The translations under genes were made by a program, and so were the position numbers. From the NCBI RefSeq assembly GCF_042466685.1, contig NZ_CP170448.1:2976001-3040000 (forward strand): a stretch of DNA of 64,000 nucleotides. Reading direction: 5' to 3'. Shown here piece by piece: positions 50,727 through 61,700 of this stretch. The notes below the pieces were generated by a model, which was not told the origin of the DNA, did no database searches, and was given only the letters and a program-made list of their open reading frames with translations. Numbering within the stretch: position 1 is the stretch's first letter; the number at the start of each line of letters is the position of its first letter. Source of the DNA: Vreelandella sp042466685 (lineage in GTDB: Bacteria > Pseudomonadota > Gammaproteobacteria > Pseudomonadales > Halomonadaceae).

Positions 50727-51948
50727 TTACCGAGCCATCCGCCTGCTGGTGGTTCTCAAGCACCGCCAGCAGGCAGCGACCTACCGCCAGCCCTGAACCG
50801 TTCAAGGTATGCAGCAACTGCGGCTTTTTGGCATCCGGATGGCGATACCGCGCTTGCATACGTCGTGCCTGGAAATCCTCGCAGTTTGAGACCGAAGAGA
50901 TCTCACGATACGTCTCCTGGCTAGGCAGCCACACTTCCAAGTCGTAGGTCTTGGTCGCCCCAAAGCCCATATCACCAGTACACAAAGTCACCACACGGTA
51001 CGGTAGCTCCAGCGCCTGAAGAATGGCTTCCGCATGCCCGCGCATCTCTTCCAGCGCTTCGTAGCTCTTCTCCGGCTCCACAGCCTGCACCATTTCGACT
51101 TTATCGAACTGATGCTGGCGGATCATACCGCGGGTATCGCGTCCGTGTGAGCCCGCCTCGGAGCGGAAACAGGGGGTATGAGCAGTAAGCTTCATCGGCA
51201 ACGCCGCCTGCTCGACGATTTCATCGCGCACAAAATTGGTCAGCGGCACTTCAGAAGTGGGGATCAGGTGGTACTCGCGCTCATCGTCCAGTTTGAACAA
51301 ATCTTCGCCAAACTTCGGCAGTTGGCCGGTGCCCATCAGCGAATCGCGGTTGACCATATACGGCACATAGCACTCTTCATAGCCATGCTGCTCGGTTTGG
51401 GTATCCAGCATAAACTGGGCCAGCGCGCGGTGCAGCCGCGCAATCGGCCCACGCATTACCGCAAAGCGGGCACCGGTGATTTTAGCTGCCAGCTCAAAAT
51501 CGAGATAACCGGACTTCTTGCCTAGATCAACGTGATCCAGCACCTCGAAATCAAACTCCCGCGGTGTGCCCCAGCGGTGGAGCTCGACATTATCGTCTTC
51601 GCTTTTACCTTCCGGCACGCTTTCGTGGGGCAGGTTGGGAATACCGCTGATAGCGTCGTCCCACTCCTCCTGCACCTCGGACAGTTCGCGCTTGGCGTTA
51701 TCCAGCCGATCGCCTAAATCGCTGACTTCATCCAGCAGCGGCTGAATATCTTCACCGTTGGCCTTGGCTTTACCAATCGCCTTGGAGCGCATATTGCGCT
51801 CGTTTTGCAACTGCTCGGTTTGGGTTTGCAGCTCACGACGACGCGACTCCAGCGCCTGCAGTCCCGCTTTATCAAGCACAAAGCCCCGGCGGGCCAGTTG
51901 TTGAGCAACCGTATCAAGATCACCGCGCAGCAGTTTCGGATCGAGCAT
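50671..51948 (-). CDS. serS: Seryl-tRNA synthetase
   Basis: A 425-residue class II synthetase. It has the N-terminal coiled-coil arm (about 30-110), motif 2 FRSEAGSHGRDTRGMIRQHQ and motif 3 LNGSGLAVGRCLLAVLEN. The ATG giving MLDPKLLRGDLDTVAQQLAR follows AGGA. It overlaps the SIMPL gene tail-to-tail by 56 bases. A small hairpin ACGCGC/GCGCGT lies in the leader at 51984-51999. Confidence 0.97.
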   Translation of the reverse strand: MLDPKLLRGDLDTVAQQLARRGFVLDKAGLQALESRRRELQTQTEQLQNERNMRSKAIGKAKANGEDIQPLLDEVSDLGDRLDNAKRELSEVQEEWDDAISGIPNLPHESVPEGKSEDDNVELHRWGTPREFDFEVLDHVDLGKKSGYLDFELAAKITGARFAVMRGPIARLHRALAQFMLDTQTEQHGYEECYVPYMVNRDSLMGTGQLPKFGEDLFKLDDEREYHLIPTSEVPLTNFVRDEIVEQAALPMKLTAHTPCFRSEAGSHGRDTRGMIRQHQFDKVEMVQAVEPEKSYEALEEMRGHAEAILQALELPYRVVTLCTGDMGFGATKTYDLEVWLPSQETYREISSVSNCEDFQARRMQARYRHPDAKKPQLLHTLNGSGLAVGRCLLAVLENHQQADGSVTIPEPLRRYLGGLERLAL

Positions 51949-52378
51949 GAATCCTGTCCCTTGGCCTGAAAACAATAAGAGCAACGCGCCAATGCGCGTG
52001 CATAAAGGGGCCTATTGTAGGCAAAAGCGCGGCAGGGAGCCATGGCCGGCATCACCAGATACACCTTTAGCGACGCTTAAAAGCTCCAGCACCAGATAAG
52101 TCTGCACTAGCACTGCTCTTTATAACTCCACACTCCAGTAGCGCGTGGTAAGCCTACGGCGCACCTGCTAATGCAGTGCGCAGCGCTGCTAGAAGGTAGC
52201 GGCACGTAATAAGCTTGCACTATCGCTAAGTAAAATTCAGTTATCGAGCCGCCCGCATGTGCTATTACCACTCGGCATAACCGCCCGCGCCCACTAGTCA
52301 AAAGTGATAGAGTGCCCGCCGATTCGACTGGCGAATCGATGAATAATAGGTTTTCACACTTTTGACAGGAGAAAAGCA
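51949..52378. other. Divergent intergenic region of serS and the symporter gene
   Basis: About 430 bases without a gene. It holds the serS leader hairpin (51984-51999), a bulged hairpin at 52159-52181, and a pair of inverted repeats close to the symporter start. No tRNA or open frame of interest was seen. Confidence 0.7.
52297..52366 (+). promoter_or_regulatory. Nested inverted repeats abutting the symporter ribosome site
   Basis: GTCAAAAGTG (52297-52306) and CACTTTTGAC (52357-52366) are perfectly complementary and enclose a second hairpin CGATTCG/CGAATCG (52320-52338). The outer 3' arm ends directly against AGGAG of the symporter gene. It could be an operator pair or an RNA structure near the ribosome site. 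Confidence 0.55.
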
Positions 52379-53626
52379 GTGCAGGAAACAGCACAGCAAG
52401 GAAAATTTGCTTGGTGGCGACGAATTGCCCTATGGAAGAAGATTCTCGCCGGTTTGGCGCTGGGTATTTTGGCGGGCGCGCTGTTAGGTGACACCGCCAG
52501 CGTGTTTAAACCCCTGGGCGATATTTTTATTAATGCCATTATGATGCTGATTGTGCCGCTGGTGTTCTCCACGCTGGTGGTGGGTATTACCTCCATGCGC
52601 GACCCACAGAAAATGGGCCGTATCGGCGCACGCACGATTACGCTCTATTTGATTACTACCGCCTTCGCCATAAGTATCGGCTTATTGTTATCCACCCTGC
52701 TACAGCCGGGCGTGGGCGTTGATTTAAGCTTCGACTCTGAAGTGGCCGCCAACGAAGCGCCATCGTTGGTCTCTATTCTGGTTAACTTAGTGCCACGTAA
52801 CCCCCTGGACGCCCTGGCCAACGGCAACATTATGCAGATCATTGTGTTTGCCATTGGCCTGGGTATTTCGCTAACGCTGATTGGCGATAAAGGCGAGCCG
52901 GTCATGAAGGTATTCGATAGCTTTGCTGAGGCGATGTACAAGCTCACAGGCATTGTGATGGCCTTCGCCCCGTTCGGCGTCTTTGGCTTAATCGCCCATG
53001 TCTCGGGCCAGTACGGCTTAGAGATACTGCTACCGCTGGCCAAGCTAATCGGTGTTGCGTACCTGGCCAGCATTCTCCACGTGCTAGTGATCTACTCAGG
53101 TTTTATTTCGCTACTAGGGCGGCTAAACCCCATGCGCTATTTGCAGGGCAGCCTGGACGCTATTGTAGTAGCGTTCTCGTCCGCCTCTTCTGCGGGCACC
53201 CTGCCGGTCTCTATCCGCTGTGCTCAAAAGAACCTGGGCGTTTCTGAAGGGGTTTCCGGGTTTGTACTGCCCGTGGGTGCCACCATCAATATGGACGGCA
53301 CCGCGCTTTACCAGGGCGTGGTGGTGCTCTTTATCGCCCAGATGACCGGCACTGATTTGAGCATGATGGACTATGGCATGATTGTTGCCACCGGCACGCT
53401 GGCCTCCATTGGCACGGCGGGCGTACCGGGCGCGGGCTTGATTATGCTCTCGATTGTCATGGCACAGGTTGGCCTGCCGCTGGAAGCCATCGCGGTGGTC
53501 GCAGGGATTGATCGTATCCTTGATATGGCACGCACCAGCGTCAACGTCGCCGGTGATTTAATGGTGACGACCCTGGTAGGTAAAAGCGAAGGGGAGCTCA
53601 ACGAAGAGGTCTACAACCGCCGCTAG
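52379..53626 (+). CDS. Dicarboxylate/amino acid:cation symporter (DAACS family)
   Basis: A 415-residue inner-membrane symporter. Family motifs are the serine-rich re-entrant loop FSSASSAGTLPVS (around 265), GATINMDGTALYQG (around 305) and SIGTAGVPGAGLIML (around 340). It takes up glutamate, aspartate or C4-dicarboxylates with Na+ or H+; which one is not readable. The start is GTG with AGGAG eight bases upstream. A 10-bp hairpin follows the gene. Confidence 0.92.
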   Translation: MQETAQQGKFAWWRRIALWKKILAGLALGILAGALLGDTASVFKPLGDIFINAIMMLIVPLVFSTLVVGITSMRDPQKMGRIGARTITLYLITTAFAISIGLLLSTLLQPGVGVDLSFDSEVAANEAPSLVSILVNLVPRNPLDALANGNIMQIIVFAIGLGISLTLIGDKGEPVMKVFDSFAEAMYKLTGIVMAFAPFGVFGLIAHVSGQYGLEILLPLAKLIGVAYLASILHVLVIYSGFISLLGRLNPMRYLQGSLDAIVVAFSSASSAGTLPVSIRCAQKNLGVSEGVSGFVLPVGATINMDGTALYQGVVVLFIAQMTGTDLSMMDYGMIVATGTLASIGTAGVPGAGLIMLSIVMAQVGLPLEAIAVVAGIDRILDMARTSVNVAGDLMVTTLVGKSEGELNEEVYNRR

Positions 53627-53658
53627 CCTGAAGCTAGCCATTGATAGCGTCTGACTGG

Positions 53659-53685
53659 GTGCCCGCTGTGATGAGCAGCGGGCAC
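53659..53685 (+). terminator. Hairpin after the symporter gene
   Basis: GTGCCCGCTG and CAGCGGGCAC pair perfectly over 10 bp around TGATGAG. The downstream sequence TGCGCTCTCCCTTC is pyrimidine-rich but has no clean T-run. Confidence 0.6.
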
Positions 53686-53785
53686 TGCGCTCTCCCTTCA
53701 TAGCCTTCCCCTGCCATACAGCAGTTGTGATTCGCACGGTTTCTCGGCAACCTATTAGCATCATTTCTAGACGAGCAACGCAGCT

Positions 53786-54376
53786 ATGCCTACCGCTTTT
53801 GATCAAACGCTCGACGCCATCGATGCCCTGCATGCTGAGGATCCGCGCGCAACGACCCTTGCCGATGGCACCTCCATGCCCCAGGAACTGGCCTATGCCC
53901 AGCGCATGAGCGACTGGCTAGACCGCGTGCATGACAATCCAGATGAAGTGCTGCGCTTAGCCGTCCGCGCCCAGCACTTACAGCGCTGGTTAGTGCCGCG
54001 TGAGGAGTACCCTGAAGGGCGCGTGGGCTATTTAACCTGGCGGCGCGACCAGGGCAAGCGCGCGGGCGAGACGACCGCTCAACTAATGGGCGAGGCGGGC
54101 TACAGTGACGAAAAGGCCAATCGAGTCAAAACCATTATTGGCAAGAAAGGTCTGGGTCGGGATCCGGATGTGCAGGCGCTGGAAGATTGCGCCTGCCTAG
54201 TGTTTCTAGAGAACTACTTTGCCGATTTCTCGCGCAAGATCGAGCATGACCATATGGTACGGATCGTGCAGATGACCTGGCGCAAAATGTCGCCCCGCGC
54301 CCACGAACTTGCCTTGAAGCTCCCCATGTCAGCCACCTCATTAGCACTGGTAAAAGAGGCCCTGGGGGCGGAGTAA
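53786..54376 (+). CDS. DUF4202 domain protein
   Basis: A 196-residue soluble protein matching DUF4202 in pattern: ELAYAQRMSDWLDRVHDNPD, LAVRAQHLQRWLVPREEYPE, GRVGYLTWRRDQGKRAGE and LVFLENYFADFSRKIEHDHM. The spaced His and Asp residues in mostly helical segments recall HD-type hydrolases, but no activity is established as far as I know. It stands between the symporter and D-2-hydroxyglutarate dehydrogenase genes, 114 bases before the latter, same direction. Confidence 0.82.
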   Translation: MPTAFDQTLDAIDALHAEDPRATTLADGTSMPQELAYAQRMSDWLDRVHDNPDEVLRLAVRAQHLQRWLVPREEYPEGRVGYLTWRRDQGKRAGETTAQLMGEAGYSDEKANRVKTIIGKKGLGRDPDVQALEDCACLVFLENYFADFSRKIEHDHMVRIVQMTWRKMSPRAHELALKLPMSATSLALVKEALGAE

Positions 54377-54490
54377 GGTGTTAGGTAAGCGACAGAGCAA
54401 TGCGCTACCGTGAGATGCAGTCGGGCAGCCGCTGCGGTAAAGTAGCGGTCTTCTTTTATTGCGCCCCCGGCACTGACGGTTTGATCAATT

Positions 54491-57400
54491 ATGATTGCAT
54501 CCTTGGACACCCGTACCGCCCCGTTTGAACGTTTGGGCAAAGATTACCTGCGATTTCTACAAGCTCTCAAAACCCGCGGATTTGAGGGCGAAATAGCGCC
54601 TGACTATGCCAACCGCACGGTGCTGGCAACGGATAACTCGATTTATCAGCGTTTGCCCCAGGCGGCGGTTTACCCCAAGCATGCTGAAGATCTCGAACGG
54701 CTAACCCGGCTGGCGGGGCAAACTACCCATAGAGGGATTGTGCTAACGCCCCGCGGCGGCGGCACCGGCACTAACGGCCAGTCCCTCACCGACGGTATTG
54801 TGGTAGATATCTCCCGCCATATGAACCGGATCCTTGAGATCGACGTTGAAAACCGTCGGGTGCGCGTTCAGGCTGGGGTGATCAAGGATCAGCTCAACGC
54901 GGCGCTCAAACCCCACGGGCTGTTTTTCGCCCCGGAGCTGTCGACGTCCAACCGCGCCACCCTTGGCGGCATGATCTCTACCGATGCCAGCGGTCAGGGC
55001 AGTTGCGAATACGGCAAAACCCGCGACCACGTACTGGAGCTCGATACCGTTCTGATTGGCGGCCAGCATCTACACAGCCGCTCCCTGTCCCCGGACGAAG
55101 AACAGGCCGAGCGCCAGCAGGAAGGCATTCTTGGCCGCGTGCATACCACCGCCGCCGAGATTATCGACCAGCAGCGTGAGCTGATAGAGGCAAAATTTCC
55201 GCCGCTCAACCGCTGCTTGACCGGCTACGATTTAGCCCACCTGCGCGATGGTGATGGCCAGCTTAATCTCAACAGCCTGCTGTGCGGCTCGGAAGGCTCG
55301 CTGGGGTTTCTAAACGAAGCGGTGCTCAATGTGCTGCCGATCCCCAAGCACTCCACGTTGGTCAATGTGCGCTATACAAGCTTTATGGACGCTCTGCGCG
55401 ATGCCAAGACGCTGAAAGCCGCCAGCGCCCGCCCCACTTCCATCGAAACGGTGGATGACACCGTCCTCCAGCTTGCTATGGAGGACTTTGTCTGGGACAG
55501 CGTGGCCGAATTTTTCCCGGCAACCGGAACGGCACCGATTCGCGGCATTAACCTGATCGAGTTCAATGACGACGATGAGAGCGCCCTGGCCGCTAGGGTT
55601 GAAGCCTTCACCGGCCATCTAAGCCAAGACACTACTGTCGAACGCCTGGGCTATACCCTGGCCGAGGGACGCGGGCAGATTCAGAAAGTCTACGCTATGC
55701 GCAAACGCTCGGTGGGGTTGCTCGGCAATGTGCAGGGGGAAAAGCGCCCAATTCCATTTGTGGAAGATACCGCTGTACCACCGGAACATCTGGCGGACTT
55801 TATTGCCGAGTTCCGCGCCGCGCTGGATGCCCGCGGGCTCTCCTATGGGATGTTTGGTCATGTGGATGCGGGGGTACTCCACGTACGCCCCGCCATCGAT
55901 ATGAAGGATCCAGAGCAGGAAAAACTGATTCGAGCGGTCTCCGATGAAGTGGCAGCGCTTACCCAAAAATATGGCGGCCTGCTGTGGGGCGAACACGGCA
56001 AGGGCGTGCGCTCGGAGTACGCCCCCAGGTTCTTTGGCGAGCTCTACCCCAGTCTACAGCGGGTCAAAGCCGCCTTTGATCCGTTTAACCAGCTTAACCC
56101 CGGCAAGATCGCCACGCCCTCCGAGATCGGCGAGCTCATCGCCAAGGATAGCGACCCCGACCTGCTGACCATTGATGGCGTGCCCATGCGCGGCCAGCTT
56201 GACCGCACCATTGACGAGCGCGCCTGGCAGGCCTACGACGCCGCGGTCTACTGCAACGGCAACGGCGCCTGCTACAACTACGACCTTGACGACCCCATGT
56301 GCCCCTCCTGGAAGGCCACCCGGGATCGCCGCCACTCGCCCAAAGGCCGCGCCAGCTTGATCCGCGAATGGCTACGCCTACAGTCACAGGCAGGGATCGA
56401 CGTCGTTGAAGAGTCACGCAAGAAGAAAGCCGAAGGCGGCTTGGGCTTTATTAAAAGCTTTCCATTGCGGGTGGCGAACACGCTGAGCCGTAAGCACCAC
56501 CACGACTACTCTCATGAAGTCTACGACGCCATGGCGGGTTGCCTGGCGTGTAAATCCTGCGCGGGTCAGTGCCCGATAAAAGTGAACGTACCGCAGTTCC
56601 GTTCGCAGTTCTTGGAGGTCTACCACGGCCGCTACCTACGCCCAGTGCGGGACTACTTGATTGGTGGCACTGAGTTTATGCTGCCCACCCTGGCCAAGGC
56701 CGCACCACTGTATAACGCAGTCATCGGCCAGGGCTGGGTGGAAAAGCTGATGCGCAGCACCTTGGGCATGAGTGATTCCCCCGCCCTCTCCCGCGCCAGC
56801 GTTAAGAAACAGCTGAAGGCCTGGGGCATCGCCGAAGCGACGCCGCTCTCGCTGGCGCTGTTAACCGAACAGCAGCGCGCCAACAGCGTGATTATTGTCC
56901 AGGACGCCTTTACTACTCACTTTGAAGCCAAGCTGGTGTTGGACGTGGTGGAGTTACTCTCGCGGCTGAACCTACGCGTATTTGTCATGCCCTTCTCCGC
57001 AAACGGCAAACCGCTCCAGGTGCAGGGCTTTCTGGGCGCCTTTGAACGCACCGCCGCCAAGCAGGCCGAGCGGCTACGCACGTTGGCCCGCTTTGATATC
57101 CCCATGGTGGGCATCGACCCGGCGATGACGCTCACCTACCGCCAGGAGTATGTCAAAGCACTAGGCAATGAGGCGGTGCCCGAGGTGCTGATGTTGCAGG
57201 AGTGGCTGGCGACGCGCATCAATACACTGGCGCCCAGTCAGCTTAAGCTCACCGACCCAGGCTTTAAGCTGCTCTCCCACTGCACCGAGAAGACCAACGC
57301 GCCGGGAAGCCCCAAAGCATGGCAGCAGGTATTTGCCGCCTTTGGTTTAGAGCTTGAACTGATGGCCACCGGCTGTTGCGGTATGTCCGGCACCTACGGT

Positions 57401-57592
57401 CACGAAACCCGCAACGCCGCTACCTCAAAAACGATCTACGCCCAGTCGTGGCAGCCCCCGGTTGAAGCAGAGGAGAACGCAGGCAAGCTGCTGGCCACCG
57501 GCTACTCCTGCCGCAGCCAGGTGAAGCGCTACTCGGGACAGGTGCTGCCGCATCCACTACAAGCCTTGTTGATAGCGTTAAAGCAGCACTAA
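54491..57592 (+). CDS. FAD/Fe-S oxidoreductase, YdiJ-type D-2-hydroxyglutarate dehydrogenase
   Basis: A 1033-residue fusion, close to E. coli YdiJ (about 1018). The N-terminal half is an FAD-linked oxidase: LTPRGGGTGTNGQSL, ELSTSNRATLGGMISTDASG, YGMFGHVDAGVLHVRP and GLLWGEHGKGVRSEY. The C-terminal half has an iron-sulfur motif CLACKSCAGQCP (around 680), further Cys in NGNGACYNYD and DDPMCPSW, and the CCG-type motif ATGCCGMSGTYGHE. YdiJ proteins oxidise D-2-hydroxyglutarate, a by-product of SerA. No serA is in view. A stable hairpin follows. Confidence 0.88.
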   Translation: MIASLDTRTAPFERLGKDYLRFLQALKTRGFEGEIAPDYANRTVLATDNSIYQRLPQAAVYPKHAEDLERLTRLAGQTTHRGIVLTPRGGGTGTNGQSLTDGIVVDISRHMNRILEIDVENRRVRVQAGVIKDQLNAALKPHGLFFAPELSTSNRATLGGMISTDASGQGSCEYGKTRDHVLELDTVLIGGQHLHSRSLSPDEEQAERQQEGILGRVHTTAAEIIDQQRELIEAKFPPLNRCLTGYDLAHLRDGDGQLNLNSLLCGSEGSLGFLNEAVLNVLPIPKHSTLVNVRYTSFMDALRDAKTLKAASARPTSIETVDDTVLQLAMEDFVWDSVAEFFPATGTAPIRGINLIEFNDDDESALAARVEAFTGHLSQDTTVERLGYTLAEGRGQIQKVYAMRKRSVGLLGNVQGEKRPIPFVEDTAVPPEHLADFIAEFRAALDARGLSYGMFGHVDAGVLHVRPAIDMKDPEQEKLIRAVSDEVAALTQKYGGLLWGEHGKGVRSEYAPRFFGELYPSLQRVKAAFDPFNQLNPGKIATPSEIGELIAKDSDPDLLTIDGVPMRGQLDRTIDERAWQAYDAAVYCNGNGACYNYDLDDPMCPSWKATRDRRHSPKGRASLIREWLRLQSQAGIDVVEESRKKKAEGGLGFIKSFPLRVANTLSRKHHHDYSHEVYDAMAGCLACKSCAGQCPIKVNVPQFRSQFLEVYHGRYLRPVRDYLIGGTEFMLPTLAKAAPLYNAVIGQGWVEKLMRSTLGMSDSPALSRASVKKQLKAWGIAEATPLSLALLTEQQRANSVIIVQDAFTTHFEAKLVLDVVELLSRLNLRVFVMPFSANGKPLQVQGFLGAFERTAAKQAERLRTLARFDIPMVGIDPAMTLTYRQEYVKALGNEAVPEVLMLQEWLATRINTLAPSQLKLTDPGFKLLSHCTEKTNAPGSPKAWQQVFAAFGLELELMATGCCGMSGTYGHETRNAATSKTIYAQSWQPPVEAEENAGKLLATGYSCRSQVKRYSGQVLPHPLQALLIALKQH

Positions 57593-57636
57593 AGTTTGTA
57601 CACAGATTAAATCTTGTATAACGTTGACATGACTAA

Positions 57637-57664
57637 CGGGCGACAGTGTTAAAACTGTCGCCCG
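57637..57664 (+). terminator. Hairpin between the dehydrogenase and the RND adaptor
   Basis: CGGGCGACAGT and ACTGTCGCCCG pair perfectly over 11 bp around GTTAAA. No T-run follows, so termination strength is uncertain. The adaptor gene starts 29 bases later. Confidence 0.6.
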
Positions 57665-57692
57665 CCGTATTGATTCGTTATCAGGAGCTTAC

Positions 57693-58766
57693 TTGTTGCC
57701 TCGATTCCCCACTCTGGCCCGCCTAGGCGCTGGCATTGTGCTAATCATAACGCTGATGCCAAGCCTAGTGACCACGGCGACTGCTCAGGAAAGTCGCGTT
57801 GAAACACAGGTGGTTGAAGACACTCCTCGCGTAGAAGTATTGCCGCTCACCGGCAGCGTCAGCGCCCCGCAAACCTCACAGCTGTCGAGCGCTGAAGCAG
57901 GTCAGGTCAGCGAACTAGCGTTTGAGATGGGCGACACCGTCACTCAAGGCCAGCCGCTACTCTCTCTAGATACCCGCGACATTACTCTAGAAAGCCAGCG
58001 CGCCCGCGCCGACTTATCCCAAGCTGAAATCGAGCGTGACGAAGCGCAACGCTTAGTCAGCGACGCCAACCAGCTCTCTGCGCAAAACTTTGCCGCCAGC
58101 CAGCGTCGCCAGCGCGAAAGCTCTTTAGCGGCGGCCCAGGCCACCCTTGAAGCGCGCCAAGCAGATTACAGTTTGGCCCAGCTGCAGCTTGAGCGTCACC
58201 AGATACGCGCGCCCTTTGACGGCATGGTCACCCACCGTGAGAGCAATGTCGGTGAATGGATCAACCCTGGCGATACCCTGCTTACCTTGGTCGATTTAGC
58301 GTCTCTTCGCTTGGATTTCTCGGTGCCGCTCTCTGCCCATCAGCGCTTTGCAGACTCTCAATTAGAGGTGCGCTTAGAAGGCAGTGAGCAATGGCACCCG
58401 GCGCGCACCCTCGCGCGCATTCCGCTTAATGTCAGTTCACGTCAGTTTCTGCTCCGTGCTGTGCCTGAAAAGCCACTGGAAATGCTACCGGGCATGGCCG
58501 TAGAAGGCCGCTTGCAGCTCAACGGCGAAAGTGGCCCTAGCGTGCCGCGGGATGCGCTAATCCGCCGTCCAGATGGCAGTGTCAGCGTTTGGCTCGCCCG
58601 CCAAGAAGAGGACACTTGGCGAGCTTTTGAGCAGCGGGTTGAGATCGGTAGCAGCCACCAGGACGGAGTCGCTATCAATGAGGGCCTATCGGCGGGTGAC
58701 CGTGTCATTGTCGTCGGCAACGAACGCCTTGAAGAGGGGCAAAGCGTGTCCCTGAGCGACGACTAA
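57693..58766 (+). CDS. RND efflux periplasmic adaptor (MFP family)
   Basis: A 357-residue exported adaptor. The signal peptide runs to about residue 31 (ATAQES). Lipoyl half-motifs are QLSSAEAGQVSELAFEMGDTV and APFDGMVTHRESNVGEWI, separated by a helical hairpin (about 95-160). A beta-barrel and membrane-proximal domain follow. The start is TTG, with AGGAG five bases upstream. The stop is 17 bases before the pump gene. No outer-membrane channel gene follows, so TolC-like protein must come from elsewhere. Confidence 0.9.
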   Translation: MLPRFPTLARLGAGIVLIITLMPSLVTTATAQESRVETQVVEDTPRVEVLPLTGSVSAPQTSQLSSAEAGQVSELAFEMGDTVTQGQPLLSLDTRDITLESQRARADLSQAEIERDEAQRLVSDANQLSAQNFAASQRRQRESSLAAAQATLEARQADYSLAQLQLERHQIRAPFDGMVTHRESNVGEWINPGDTLLTLVDLASLRLDFSVPLSAHQRFADSQLEVRLEGSEQWHPARTLARIPLNVSSRQFLLRAVPEKPLEMLPGMAVEGRLQLNGESGPSVPRDALIRRPDGSVSVWLARQEEDTWRAFEQRVEIGSSHQDGVAINEGLSAGDRVIVVGNERLEEGQSVSLSDD

Positions 58767-58783
58767 AGGAGCCGCCCTCAGCT

Positions 58784-61700
58784 ATGTTTGCCGCCATTAT
58801 CCGTCACGGTATATTGGTTAGCGTGACGACGCTGATCCTGTTGATTATAGGTATCGCTGCCATCTGGCGTATTCCGGTGCAGATGATTCCCGACCTGGAA
58901 ACCCGCGTCATCGGCATTGAGACCCAGTGGCCAGGCGCAACGCCGCAGGATATCGAGAAGGACATCTTGATCGAACAGAAGGAGTTCCTGCGCAATGTGC
59001 CCAACCTGCAGCGCATGGAGTCCACCGCCAGCAGCGGCAGCGCCGAAATCGAGCTGGAGTTTCCCTTCGGCGTCGATCTCACCGAAACGTTGATTCGGGT
59101 AAACAATGCGCTCAGCCAAGTCCCCTCTTATCCCAACAACGTCGATCAGCCGCGCATCGTCGCCAACTCCTTTTCCGCCAACGCCTTTATGTACTTTAAC
59201 GTTGGCCCCCGCGAAGGCAACCCACGCCAGCTCGCTATGCCCGCCATGCGCGATTACCTGGAAGATAACGTCCGCCCGCGCCTGGAGAGCGTTGCTGGTG
59301 TGTCGGAAGTGACGGTTTCCGGAGGCGCCGAGCGGCAAATGCAACTGCTGATCGACCCTGAAGCACTAGTCGCCCGTGAACTGAGTATCTCTGATATTCA
59401 AGCCGCCCTTCAGGCCCGTAACCAGGATGTCTCCGGCGGCAACCTAGAGAGCGGCAAGCGCCGCTACCTGCTGCGTACCGTGGGGCGCTTTGAGGATGTA
59501 GCAAGCCTCGAAGCACTTATTCTTAAACGGGAAGGCGACGCGGTTACCCGGCTAAGCGATGTCGCCGAGGTGCGCCAATCCTATGCCGAACTCACCTCCC
59601 GGGCTTACAGCTCGGACGGTCAGCCGGTGTTGAGTGTTCAGGTGCGCCGGGAACCGGGCGCTAACGTCATCGATATCAAGCGCGCCATGCTTGACGAAGT
59701 GGCAGTGCTTAATGAGGGCCTGCTAACCGAGCAGGGCATGCGCATGACGCTCTCCAGCGACGACGTGCGCTATGTGGAGTCGTCAATTGCCAATGTTTGG
59801 GTCAACCTAGGCCTGGGTGCGCTGTTTGCCACCCTGGTGATGTACGCTTTTTTACGTTCGGCCCGAGCCACGCTTGCTGGTGTGATCGGCATTCCCATTT
59901 GCACCATCGCTGCCTTTCTAGGCCTGCTGCTGGCAGGCCGCACGCTCAACGTTATCTCCCTGGCGGGTGTTGCTTTCGCTATTGGCATGACCATTGATAA
60001 CACCATTGTGGTGCTGGAGAGCATTGAGACCCAGCGCCGCCGTGGCTTGGCACGCTTTGAGGCAGCTCTTGAGGGCGTTAAGCAAGTATGGCCCGCGGTG
60101 CTCGCCTCAACGTTGACCACTATTTTAGTCTTTGTGCCAATCTTCTTTATTCAGCAGGAAGCGGGGCAACTCTATTCGGATATTGCGGTAGCCATCTCGA
60201 CGTCGATTATTGTCTCGATGGTGGTCGCTATTACCGTGATTCCCACCCTGGGTGCGCATATCGACTTTCGCGGTAAGGAGAGCGCCTCAACCACTTCGCC
60301 TCGCTGGATACGCGGCTGCCTGTGGGTGGTTAATAGCATTATCCGCACCGCTTCCCGGCGTTTTCTTGCCATTGTGCTGGGTATCGTGGGGGGTATCGGC
60401 ATATTTGTCTGGCTGACGCCCCCGGCGGAGTACCTACCCGAAGGCGAAGAGGCTAAAACCTTTGCCCGCATGAACGCCCCGGCAAGTTACAACCTGGCCA
60501 CCATGGATGTGATCGCCCAAACCCTTCAGCAAGAACTTGAGCCCCATGTAGGCGCAGAGCCTGAACGCTTTGAGCGTAGCGATACCGACATCCCGCCGAT
60601 TCGCACCATGGGCATTCAAGCCGAAGCACAGAGTCTAAGAATCATCGCTGAAACTATCGACCCCAGCCATATTGAAGCCTTGATGGACGCCCTCACCCAG
60701 CGCTTTGAAAGGTATCCAGACATGCGCGCTTTTGCTGCTCGCGGCTCGATTATCTCCAGCAATGACGGCGGAACACGCAGTATCACGCTGGATATCGCGG
60801 GTAACGATCTAAACGAACTCTATACCACCGCCAATGCGATTTATCAGCGCGCCGAGACCGTTTTAGACAATCCGCGCATTCAGTCGCGGCCCTCTGCCTT
60901 GGATCTTGGTCAGCCGCTGATTGAGATTTACCCTGATTGGGAGCGCGCCGCCGAAGTCGGCATGGGTACCGGAGAGCTGGGTACCACCGTCGCGGTGCTC
61001 ACCAACGGCGCCTACCTGGATGACTTCTATCTCGACGATGAGAAAATCGACCTTTACGGCTACGGCCCGGAGGCGGGCGATATCGACTTGGGTGCTCTCA
61101 CCACACTGCCCATCTATACACCCTCAGGGGTAAGCGTTCCTCTCAACACCCTCGCCGAGATTCGTGAAACCGTGGGAACGGCGACGCTGCGGCGGGTAGA
61201 CGGTCGCCGCAGCGTTACGCTAGACGTTATTCCACCTCGCAGCGTAGCGTTGGAAGCGGGTATCGAGCGGATGCAGCGCGAAGTAATCGAACCTCTGCGC
61301 GATGAGGGGGTAATACCCGCCAACATTAACGTCACCGTGACCGGCGCGGGGGATCAGTTGGACGCGACCCGCCAGGCACTTACCGGCAATGCATCAATCG
61401 CATTGGCAATTGTGTACTTGCTGCTAGTGGCGATTTTTGCCCACTGGGGTTACCCGCTGCTTATTCTCGCCACGATTCCGTTAGGTGCAGCAGGCGGGAT
61501 TGTAGGGCTTTGGCTAATGAATACGGTGGGCGCCCTATTGCCGAAAGTGGGCTTGAACGCCATCAGCCAACCGTTTGACATGATCACGATGCTGGGCTTT
61601 TTGATTCTAATGGGCACGGTGGTCAACAACCCGATACTGGTGGTTCATCAGGCGAGGGAGAATTTACGTAGTGCGTCGATGAGCGTTCGCGAGGCGGTTC

